DNA of 6,248 bases from Ruminococcaceae bacterium UBA5397 (GTDB lineage: Bacteria; Bacillota; Clostridia; Oscillospirales; Acutalibacteraceae): assembly GCA_002411615.1 (NCBI GenBank), contig DHOF01000034.1, positions 1 to 6,248 of the forward strand, read 5' to 3'. Under the pieces are notes generated by a model. That model was not told where the DNA came from. It made no database searches and saw only the letters and a list, made by a program, of their open reading frames with translations. Positions 1-5,772 of this stretch are shown here, piece after piece; positions within the stretch are counted from its first letter, which is position 1; every line of letters begins with the position of its first letter. A program made the translations under genes and the position numbers.

Positions 1-4
1 GCCT

Positions 5-38
5 AAAAAATATGTTTAATTTCCGGCCGCGGGGGAAA
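5..38 (-). terminator. Possible weak terminator after the exporter gene
   Basis: Beyond the TGA stop the minus strand has TTTCC (38-34) able to pair with GGAAA (24-20) around a GC-rich nine-base loop, and TTTTTT at 10-5. The stem is only five base pairs and the T-run begins nine bases after it, so termination here is uncertain. Nothing else is seen in the first 52 bases. Confidence 0.3.
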
Positions 39-52
39 ATCCTGTGGCTTTT

Positions 53-1777
53 TCAAGTACAACCCTTCTTTTTTTCCCGAAATCTGCGTTTCTTTGCAAC
101 CTCACGCGGAAGTGCATGTAAGATTACACAAATCAGCAGATATACAATCACTGCGGCAAAAATAGCGGCCAAAACGGTAATAGAGATATGAAAATATCCA
201 CTGAGTGTTTTTTCAACTGCGAGGGCAACTGCTACGCAGCAGATTCCACCCAGTATTGGTTTCCAAAGCAATGAAAAAATCTGCATCTGAATCCCCGTGA
301 CTTTGTGCAAAAAATGAAGTCCAAGTACCAAAATAACGAAATAGCTCAAAAGGGTACTGAGTGCTGCTCCCAACACATTCCACTGCGGCATAGGCACCAA
401 AATCCAGTTCATGATTACCTTGACCAATAACCCGGCCCCAAGGATTTTAACAGGGATATCTGCCCTTCCTACCGCCTGCAGCAAACTGTTGACCGAAGTG
501 CCGAGTGCAGAGAAAATTGCCGCAAAGCCGAGATAGAATAAAATTTTTCCTGTGATTCCGGGGGCATTCTGTAATCCATAAAGAAATGTACAAATAGGTT
601 TTGCCAAAAAAGATATTCCAAGTCCCGCTGGAATTGCCAAGAGTGCAGCGACACTAAAAACCATTTTTAAAGAATTTGCAATTTGTTTTTTGGAACCTGC
701 TGCCCACGCAGCAGTAACATTTGGGAGTGCACTAACGCCAAGAGCCTGCGTAAGCGTTGGAATCAACAAAAACAAAGTGGTTGCATTTGTAAAGCACCCA
801 TAAAGATAAGAGGGAACTTCCCCTAGACGAATCACTTCCGCAGGCAGTTCTCCTGCATACTGAGTTAATAAAGAGGCTGCGTTTTTCCCCATTAGGATCC
901 GCAGCCCTGCATTCAGCCATGCTGCATCTGCCAAAGTGGACAGATTGACTGCCAATGATCCCAACGCCACAGGCAGTGCCATATGCCATAAATTTTTAAG
1001 AAGCAGCTTCGGCTCCGATGCTTCCGGAGAAGCCATGATCTGCTGCTGTGTAATTCCATCCCCGGTTTTTCGATAATGGCACCAGAGATAAAAGAAACTG
1101 ACTACGCTGCCAATCGTGACACCGAAAATTGCTCCGGCAGCCGCCATCGGTAGTGCCGCCAAACGCGCATATTCCTCTGTCGGCTGCGAGACACCCCAAA
1201 CGGTCTTACTCGCTGCATATTCCTCAGCTGCAATCTGCACAGTTTTAATTGAAAAACCAAGTCCAAAGACCAAGCGGCAAAGTGCCTCTAAAATTTGGGA
1301 AACTGCGGTAGGAACCATATCTCTTAGTCCCTCATAAAATCCTCTGTAAACCGAAATCATGCTGCAAAAAAAGATGCTCGGTGCCAATGCCCAAATTGCC
1401 GGCAGCAAGCTTCTCGCCTGTCCGGCAGACGACAGCTGTGCATATGGCGGTGCCAAAAGGAGCATCAGTGCAAAGCCAAAGAGTCCAACACACAGGAATA
1501 GCTTGACCGAAATCTGATGAATGATACGAACATCGCGAAATCTTCCTTTTGCACAGCATTCACTGACAAGACGGGAAATTGCTACGGGGAATCCTGCCGC
1601 TGATAAGCTGTAAATTGGAAAATACAAAGAATATGCGCTGCCAAAATAAGACATTCCAACCGGAGTTAAGATCCAGCTCAACGGGATCTTAAAAAAAGCC
1701 CCCAGAAGTTTTACAATCACTACAGCGCCCATCAGGATCGCTGCTCCTTTTAAAAATCCCTGCCGACGTGTTTTCAT
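53..1777 (-). CDS. SpoVB-like oligosaccharide flippase (MOP superfamily, MurJ/Wzx relatives)
   Basis: A 574-residue polytopic membrane protein, slightly longer than the usual 520-550, with roughly 14 hydrophobic segments spread from residue 10 to 555. Family-type blocks are GFPVAISRLVSE (62-73), YRGFYEGLRDMVPTAVSQ (144-161), LPNVTAAWA (351-359) and QAVGRADIPVK (434-444). These match the polysaccharide biosynthesis/SpoVB group, which is expected to flip undecaprenyl-linked sugar precursors across the cytoplasmic membrane; SpoVB itself serves spore cortex synthesis, MurJ lipid II. Which lipid is carried here cannot be told, and clostridia often encode several paralogues, so I give no symbol. 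A soluble insertion (about 183-206) and a basic tail (KKRRFREKKK, 562-571) are notable. The ATG at 1777 has AGAGGG six bases upstream, and the protein opens with the typical MKTRRQGFLKGAAIL. It is separated from the ferredoxin gene by a strong terminator, so it should have its own promoter. Confidence 0.88.
   Translation of the reverse strand: MKTRRQGFLKGAAILMGAVVIVKLLGAFFKIPLSWILTPVGMSYFGSAYSLYFPIYSLSAAGFPVAISRLVSECCAKGRFRDVRIIHQISVKLFLCVGLFGFALMLLLAPPYAQLSSAGQARSLLPAIWALAPSIFFCSMISVYRGFYEGLRDMVPTAVSQILEALCRLVFGLGFSIKTVQIAAEEYAASKTVWGVSQPTEEYARLAALPMAAAGAIFGVTIGSVVSFFYLWCHYRKTGDGITQQQIMASPEASEPKLLLKNLWHMALPVALGSLAVNLSTLADAAWLNAGLRILMGKNAASLLTQYAGELPAEVIRLGEVPSYLYGCFTNATTLFLLIPTLTQALGVSALPNVTAAWAAGSKKQIANSLKMVFSVAALLAIPAGLGISFLAKPICTFLYGLQNAPGITGKILFYLGFAAIFSALGTSVNSLLQAVGRADIPVKILGAGLLVKVIMNWILVPMPQWNVLGAALSTLLSYFVILVLGLHFLHKVTGIQMQIFSLLWKPILGGICCVAVALAVEKTLSGYFHISITVLAAIFAAVIVYLLICVILHALPREVAKKRRFREKKKGCT
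1666..1692. repeat. 9-bp inverted repeat early in the exporter gene
   Basis: TTAAGATCC (1666-1674) and GGATCTTAA (1684-1692) are exact reverse complements separated by nine bases, about 85-111 bases after the start codon (residues 29-38). No T-run follows on the coding strand. A repeat of this size can arise by chance in a window of this length. Confidence 0.4.
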
Positions 1778-1788
1778 AATGCACCCTC

Positions 1789-1824
1789 TTTTCCCGTATC
1801 TGCTTGTTTGATAAATACGGAAAA
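1789..1824 (-). promoter_or_regulatory. Leader hairpin next to the exporter gene ribosome binding site
   Basis: On the minus strand TTTTCCGTAT (1824-1815) pairs with ATACGG plus AAAA (1799-1789), with one bulged G at 1793 and a 15-base loop. The 3' arm abuts the Shine-Dalgarno AGAGGG (1784-1789). No T-run follows, so it is not a terminator; a role in translation control or mRNA stability is inference. No convincing sigma-A promoter was found in 1825-1856; the best -10 is CATAAT (1839-1834) without a -35. Confidence 0.45.
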
Positions 1825-1850
1825 AGCGGACAGATTATGATGATTTCCTC

Positions 1851-1895
1851 AAAATGAAAAAAGCAGATCAGAATTCTTCATTCCGATCCGCTTTT
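1851..1895 (-). terminator. Strong intrinsic terminator after the flavodoxin-ferredoxin gene
   Basis: On the minus strand a 16-bp stem (1895-1880 with 1874-1859, two G-U pairs) encloses the 5-base loop GAAGA. The stem runs into TTTTTT (1862-1857). It starts eight bases after the TAA stop of the ferredoxin gene and should isolate that gene from the exporter gene downstream. On the plus strand the stem keeps 14 of 16 pairs and is followed by a T-rich stretch, but no plus-strand gene needs it. Confidence 0.92.
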
Positions 1896-1902
1896 CTTTC
1901 TT

Positions 1903-2736
1903 TTATTCCATTGATTCCGACAAAAAAGTAACCGGCTCTGCCCGACGTTCAAACCCCAGTTCCAATTCACGCTGATGATAGAGATAGTTATGATCATCAT
2001 AATATTTGGCATGCTGAGGGCATTTTTTCACGCATGCTCCACACTTAATGCAGATCCCGATAAACTCTCGCACATTCTCTGCACTGATGGAACCCATCGG
2101 ACAAACTCTAGCACAAAGTCCGCAGTTAATACAATCATCATTTGTCTTTGGCTTTACTTTCAATATATTGACCTTTTCTCCCTTGCGGTCCCGCGGTACA
2201 TAATAGGGGCGGTACGGCTCCTCTCCTTCTACTTTGACCGGCTGGTGTTCCTGCGGTAAATGAGGAAGAAGTTTGCAAACTTCTTCTGCAAAATGATCCG
2301 CTTTCCTAAGGTCCTCCACATCTGGGCGCCCCGCTGCCAAAATCGTCGAAAAAGAATGTTCTCCAATAAAAGCAGCACCTGCGATGGTTAAAAATCCATC
2401 TTCTTCCAAAATATCACGCAGTTCAATCAGAGCATCATCGAAATTGCGGTTTCCATAACAGACAACCGGAACTGCTAATGCTCCATTTCCCTTAATCGTA
2501 TGTAAATATTTGACCAGCACATTCGGCACTCTTCCGGCATAAACAGGGACTCCGAAAATCACCAGATCCTCTTTGGAAAATTCCTTGACATTTTCTCTTG
2601 CTCCCGGCAAAGTAAAATCAAAGATTTCCACTTTTCCTACCTTTAAAACATCCGCTGCTTTCTGTGCAATCCGCTCTACAGCTCTTTCTGTTGTGCCGGT
2701 CGCACTAAAATAAGATGCCCACACTTGATAACTCAT
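1903..2736 (-). CDS. Flavodoxin-ferredoxin fusion protein (EFR1 family ferrodoxin)
   Basis: A 277-residue cytosolic electron-transfer protein. Residues 1-160 form a flavodoxin-like domain with the phosphate-loop-like segment YFSATGTTERA (9-19), the strand LVIFGVPVYAGRVP (58-71), and VVCYGNRNFDDA (91-102), which would hold FMN. Residues 200-240 carry two [4Fe-4S] motifs, CINCGLCARVCP (Cys202, 205, 208, 212) and CIKCGACVKKCP (Cys229, 232, 235, 239). This architecture is what NCBI calls EFR1 family ferrodoxin, widespread in anaerobic Firmicutes; the physiological partner is unknown. A perfect 22-bp palindrome lies in the linker codons (residues 151-158). The ATG at 2736 follows the purine-rich AAGGAAGGGG (2748-2757) and starts directly at the flavodoxin fold. 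I see no convincing -35/-10 pair in the 40 bases after the preceding terminator, so its promoter is unclear. A strong terminator follows. Confidence 0.9.
   Translation of the reverse strand: MSYQVWASYFSATGTTERAVERIAQKAADVLKVGKVEIFDFTLPGARENVKEFSKEDLVIFGVPVYAGRVPNVLVKYLHTIKGNGALAVPVVCYGNRNFDDALIELRDILEEDGFLTIAGAAFIGEHSFSTILAAGRPDVEDLRKADHFAEEVCKLLPHLPQEHQPVKVEGEEPYRPYYVPRDRKGEKVNILKVKPKTNDDCINCGLCARVCPMGSISAENVREFIGICIKCGACVKKCPQHAKYYDDHNYLYHQRELELGFERRAEPVTFLSESME
2265..2286. repeat. Perfect 22-bp palindrome inside the ferredoxin gene
   Basis: The half-site GAAGAAGTTTG is followed at once by its exact reverse complement, with the centre between 2275 and 2276. In RNA it would give a 9-bp stem with a TGCA loop. 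It covers the codons for EEVCKLL(P), residues 151-158, between the flavodoxin and iron-sulfur domains. Confidence 0.85.
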
Positions 2737-2774
2737 CTTTATTAAAGCCCCTTCCTTTTTAGCCTATTACACTC

Positions 2775-2816
2775 ATAAAGAAACACCCCCAGCTAATCAC
2801 ATTGCTGAGGGCGCTT
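2775..2816 (-). terminator. Intrinsic terminator after the zinc-ribbon gene
   Basis: On the minus strand a 13-bp stem (2816-2804 with 2793-2781) encloses a 10-base loop and is followed by TTTCTTT-type sequence. Three of the pairs are G-U, which become A-C mismatches on the other strand, so the structure works in the minus direction only. It sits just after the stop codon of the zinc-ribbon gene. Confidence 0.82.
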
Positions 2817-2828
2817 TGCTTTTGAAAA

Positions 2829-3224
2829 TCACTCTTCTTTCGGGCCTTCCTGCTGCTCTTCATCTTCATGAAGTTTATTCCCGCATTTGCTGCAATAAGC
2901 AGCGTCTGAAATGTTTTCAGCGCCACACTTTTTGCAGATGATTTTATTGCTGCTTGCAGAAAGCTGATTGTTAATCGCATCGAGCTGCTCATACAGTTCA
3001 TCAATTGTTTTGACACTTTCGTCCAACAACTCGTCTGAGAGATTATCTGTCTTTTTAGCATCGTATACAACGCGTCCAAGTGCTTCAAACTGCTTACTAA
3101 TCTCATTATTCACATCAGCTGCATTAATCCGAAGTTTTGATACGTCAATAAATTTTTCTGCTTTTTTTCCAACTACATCAGCGGCCGATTTTGCATTGAT
3201 TACAACGTCCTCAAAAAGTCCCAT
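2829..3224 (-). CDS. Small zinc-ribbon protein of unknown function
   Basis: A 131-residue soluble protein. Residues 1-95 are charged and predicted helical, with heptad-like stretches such as DELLDESVKTIDELYEQLDAI (64-84, written here only as a landmark of a probable coiled coil). Residues 97-114 form a C-terminal zinc ribbon, CKKC (Cys97, Cys100) and CSKC (Cys111, Cys114). An acidic tail, DEEQQEGPKEE, ends the protein. There is no signal peptide and no membrane segment. Such helix-plus-zinc-ribbon proteins are common in Firmicutes and mostly uncharacterised; I do not recognise a specific role. The ATG at 3224 is supported by AAAGGAG nine bases upstream (3234-3240). The gene has its own promoter upstream and an intrinsic terminator starting about 12 bases after the stop, so it is probably monocistronic, with possible read-through from the kinase operon, for which no clear terminator is seen in between. 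Confidence 0.85.
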   Translation of the reverse strand: MGLFEDVVINAKSAADVVGKKAEKFIDVSKLRINAADVNNEISKQFEALGRVVYDAKKTDNLSDELLDESVKTIDELYEQLDAINNQLSASSNKIICKKCGAENISDAAYCSKCGNKLHEDEEQQEGPKEE

Positions 3225-3273
3225 AAAGACACGCTCCTTTGTTTCTATTTTGATAAAAATTTTCTATATATTT

Positions 3274-3286
3274 CCCATATAATGGG
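3274..3286. promoter_or_regulatory. Short inverted repeat at the predicted transcription start
   Basis: CCCAT (3274-3278) and ATGGG (3282-3286) form a perfect 5-bp inverted repeat around ATA, four bases from the -10 box and spanning the expected +1 of the zinc-ribbon gene. The position suits a repressor operator, but with 5-bp arms it could be chance. No matching repeat was noticed elsewhere in the window. Confidence 0.35.
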
Positions 3287-3289
3287 TTG

Positions 3290-3318
3290 ATTATAACAAA
3301 TTAAATTGATAAAAGCAA
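3290..3318 (-). promoter_or_regulatory. Sigma-A-type promoter of the zinc-ribbon gene
   Basis: The minus strand has TTGCTT at 3318-3313 (the TTG of the -35 consensus) and a perfect TATAAT at 3295-3290, separated by exactly 17 bases. Transcription should start near 3283, giving a leader of roughly 60 bases. The -35 half is weak (3 of 6 bases), so an activator or basal-level expression is possible. Confidence 0.75.
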
Positions 3319-3340
3319 TGACCTAATCGTAAACAATTCG

Positions 3341-4294
3341 TTAATCATAAAATCCGCCCCCAAGAAATTCTCTTAAAAGAGAATCCTTGGGAACCAATTC
3401 CGGTGAAATTGACCGAAACAATTTCAATACAAAAAACAACTGATGCGCAATCTCATATTCTTTGCCTTCCGATTCTTCCACATCTCTCAGGAGCCCCATT
3501 GCACGTGTTCGAAAGACGCAGGGTTCATAAGCATGAAGAGAATTGATCGTATAATCTGCTTGTGAACGAAACGGCTTAATGTACCGATATTCTCCGTTCA
3601 TCACAGAGGGCCACATGGCAATCGTCTGGGCCGGATTTGTACTGCGGAACGCGTAATCGCGCACGATTCTGCGAATCATCCGTACTTCATTTGGTCCTAA
3701 AAGCTGCTCGTTTTTATATTCAATGCCCTGTTTAACGCTGATATAGATTTTAATCAATCCCTCTTTGGGAATGTCTCCCGAAAAGATTGGGTTTAATGCA
3801 TGAATTCCCTCTACAATCGCAATGCCTCCCGGTTTCAATGCAATATGCTGCATTTCTTTAAAAGGACAGTGATGGTGAAAATCAAACTGTGGCTTATCAC
3901 ATGCACTATGTTCCATCAGCTCTCTTAACGAACGTTGAATCTCATCAATTCGCAGCGCATAAATTGATTCAAAATCTGGAGTTCCGTCTGCGTTTTTCGG
4001 TGCCTCCTGCGGCATTTTGTAAAAATCATCCAGTGAAATAACCTGAGCATCATTTCCTAGTTCAGTCAGACACTGTCCCAGCATATGAGCCGTTGTCGTC
4101 TTTCCGCTGCTGCTGGGGCCGGCCAGAAGCACCACTTTTGCCTTCCTTTTCAAAAGATCGGAAGCAATATTTGAAAGTTCTTGATGAAACGATTTTTCAC
4201 TTAAATCGATCAGGTGCTGGGGATTTCGAATTGCACAGTCATTGATTGCCTCTACTTGATTCAGATGCTTTACATAGTTCTTCTGCTCTTTCAT
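3341..4294 (-). CDS. Uridine kinase-like nucleoside kinase, short form
   Basis: A 317-residue P-loop kinase of the phosphoribulokinase/uridine kinase superfamily, expected to phosphorylate a nucleoside with ATP or GTP in the cytosol. Visible motifs are Walker A GPSSSGKTT (59-67), SLDDFY (87-92; a conserved acidic/substrate-site block), VEGIHALNP (161-169) and the arginine-rich lid RRIVRDYAFRS (208-218). The end, SLLREFLGGG (305-314), matches the C-terminal signature I associate with bacterial proteins annotated 'nucleoside kinase'. Many of those are about 550 residues long, with TGS and tRNA-synthetase-like N-terminal domains; here only about 50 residues precede the P-loop, so this is a kinase-only form. 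An unusual HHHC run sits at 140-143. The ATG start overlaps the hemZ stop (ATGA, 4291-4294) and is preceded by a good Shine-Dalgarno AGGTGG. The exact nucleoside substrate cannot be told from sequence. Confidence 0.9.
   Translation of the reverse strand: MKEQKNYVKHLNQVEAINDCAIRNPQHLIDLSEKSFHQELSNIASDLLKRKAKVVLLAGPSSSGKTTTAHMLGQCLTELGNDAQVISLDDFYKMPQEAPKNADGTPDFESIYALRIDEIQRSLRELMEHSACDKPQFDFHHHCPFKEMQHIALKPGGIAIVEGIHALNPIFSGDIPKEGLIKIYISVKQGIEYKNEQLLGPNEVRMIRRIVRDYAFRSTNPAQTIAMWPSVMNGEYRYIKPFRSQADYTINSLHAYEPCVFRTRAMGLLRDVEESEGKEYEIAHQLFFVLKLFRSISPELVPKDSLLREFLGGGFYD
3359..3391 (-). repeat. Inverted repeat (hairpin) in the last codons of the kinase gene
   Basis: On the minus strand CCCAAG (3391-3386) pairs with CTTGGG (3364-3359), and inside it ATTCTCTT (3384-3377) pairs with AAGAGAAT (3374-3367), separated by a small internal loop (G3385 against TT). 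The total is 14 base pairs in a 33-base span that ends 15 bases before the stop codon. It encodes the conserved segment PKDSLLREFLG. The bases just downstream are GGCGGATTTTATG, so the T-run is short and displaced. This makes it a poor classical terminator but a plausible 3'-end stabiliser or processing site for the operon transcript. Confidence 0.6.
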
Positions 4295-5772
4295 GACAGC
4301 TTTCCCACCTGCTCTTTTCTCTCAAGAATTTCTTCATGACGAGAAATATATTCAAAAGGATATTTAAAATTAAAAATTCTGCGGATACGCTGACCGGATT
4401 TCTGCGGCACACAAAGTTTTGTGACCGCGCCCGCTCCACAGCCTAAAATATGCTGGCTTTCGTCCATAATAAACACATTATAAGGGCTTTCAAATCCCGG
4501 TTTTGCAAAGCCGACATTTTCCAGATTGCCGACCATTCTGCTTTGCCGATAAAGATAATAGGGGGCATACCCGTTTTCCGGAAGAACGCGATCTGCATAA
4601 TCCAGCATGACGGAAGCCGCTGCTGCGTCTTCCTGAATTTTCCCTTCCTGATAAAGACGAGAGGAACGCTTTAACGCGAGGTCGTGGACTGTTATACTTT
4701 CCGGCGCCCATTCTAAAAGCGTATTCAGCGTATTATAAAAGCTTTCGACCGATTCTCCCGGAAGTCCTACAATCAAATCCATATTGATATTCTCAAATCC
4801 CGCTTCTCTTGCCATCAGGAATGCTTCCCTCGTCTGTTTTGCCGTATGGCGTCTTCCGATCACCTCGAGAATCCGGTCGTTAAGCGTCTGAGGGTTAATG
4901 CTGATTCTATCTGCACTGCATTTTTTCAGCACTGCAAGTTTTTCTGGTGTGATCGTATCCGGTCTTCCTGCTTCCACCGTATATTCCCGGCAAAAGGAAA
5001 GATCAAAAGAACGCTTTACACAACTAAGTACCTCATCTAGCTGCTGCGCTGTCAAAGTAGTCGGAGTTCCACCGCCCATATAAACTGAGACAAGATGTAA
5101 GTTTAGCTTTTCCGCCTGTTTTGCTGCAGCCTCGATCTCTTTGCAGAGCAGCTCCACATACTCCGGAATCAATTTCATTGTTTTTTCGACACTGGAAGAA
5201 ACAAACGAACAATAAGCACACCGGGTAGGACAAAACGGCACTGAAAGATACAAACTAAAATCCCTTGGTGAATTTTGAGCCAAAATTTTTTCTTCTCGGT
5301 GCATCGTCTTTGACGCAAGCGAAATTTTTTCCGGGCTGACCAGATAAGCCTCGCGAAAATATTGGGAAGCCTTCTGTTCTCCGTAGGCTTCTGTTAACCG
5401 ACGAAATAACTTGACCGGCCGAACACCCGTTAAAAGTCCCCAACGCGGCGTAAATCCGCAAGCTTTCTCTAATAGTCCAAAAAGAAGAACTGCCAGCTGC
5501 CGCTCCTTTTCATCTCCAAAGAAGGCCGGATCTTTCGCATGAAAAAAATCTTCTGCCGTTTCTTTTTTTTCTCCAATTTGGAGACTGGCCGTTAATTTAA
5601 TTTTCCCGTTTTCAGGATGAATTCCAGTATAAGCAGTAATCGGATCATCTTCTGACTGTTCCCCCAAACTGCTTCCCTTTTCGATGACATGAATTGGCTG
5701 AAGGGGATAAAACAGACGGCAAAGTGCCTCCATCTCATAATGAAAGTCGTGCCCATAGAGAATCAAATTCAT
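4291..5772 (-). CDS. hemZ: HemZ-type radical SAM protein (coproporphyrinogen III dehydrogenase family)
   Basis: A 493-residue radical SAM enzyme. The cluster motif CPTRCAYC (Cys181, Cys185, Cys188) would bind the [4Fe-4S] that cleaves S-adenosylmethionine, and GGGTPT (233-238) is the usual SAM-contact motif. The N-terminal 170 residues with LLTGVRPVKL (113-122), the block VEAGRPDTIT (266-275) and the C-terminal YYLYRQ...GNLENVG (405-421) are, from memory, typical of HemZ rather than HemN or HemW. The family reaction is oxygen-independent oxidation of coproporphyrinogen III to protoporphyrinogen IX in the cytosol, but activity is poorly proven for clostridial members and no other haem gene is visible here. 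The ATG at 5772 was chosen because it forms an ATGA overlap with the upstream hydrolase stop and gives the family-like start MNLILYG. A GTG at 5820 would add 16 unconvincing residues. The stop overlaps the start of the nucleoside kinase gene. Confidence 0.93.
   Translation of the reverse strand: MNLILYGHDFHYEMEALCRLFYPLQPIHVIEKGSSLGEQSEDDPITAYTGIHPENGKIKLTASLQIGEKKETAEDFFHAKDPAFFGDEKERQLAVLLFGLLEKACGFTPRWGLLTGVRPVKLFRRLTEAYGEQKASQYFREAYLVSPEKISLASKTMHREEKILAQNSPRDFSLYLSVPFCPTRCAYCSFVSSSVEKTMKLIPEYVELLCKEIEAAAKQAEKLNLHLVSVYMGGGTPTTLTAQQLDEVLSCVKRSFDLSFCREYTVEAGRPDTITPEKLAVLKKCSADRISINPQTLNDRILEVIGRRHTAKQTREAFLMAREAGFENINMDLIVGLPGESVESFYNTLNTLLEWAPESITVHDLALKRSSRLYQEGKIQEDAAAASVMLDYADRVLPENGYAPYYLYRQSRMVGNLENVGFAKPGFESPYNVFIMDESQHILGCGAGAVTKLCVPQKSGQRIRRIFNFKYPFEYISRHEEILERKEQVGKLS
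4305..4310 (-). promoter_or_regulatory. Ribosome binding site of the nucleoside kinase gene
   Basis: The minus strand reads AGGTGG ten bases before the kinase ATG, inside the last codons of hemZ. It supports the ATGA-overlap start and shows that the kinase can recruit ribosomes itself as well as by coupling. Confidence 0.7.

Noticed and set aside
1975..2259. Plus-strand open frame of 94 codons opposite the ferredoxin gene.
   Set aside because: It lies wholly antisense to the conserved cysteine motifs, and the translation resembles no family.
2766..2794. Possible promoter for the ferredoxin gene with TGTAAT as the -10.
   Set aside because: No -35-like hexamer lies 16-19 bases upstream; that region is the terminator stem of the preceding gene.
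2759..3106. Open frame of 115 codons overlapping the zinc-ribbon gene on the same strand.
   Set aside because: It is a shifted-frame shadow of the zinc-ribbon gene that runs through its terminator. Its translation has no recognisable motif or start signal.
5271..5287. 7-bp inverted repeat AATTTTG-AGC-CAAAATT inside hemZ.
   Set aside because: The arms are short and AT-rich, which is expected by chance, and it has no position relative to a gene boundary.
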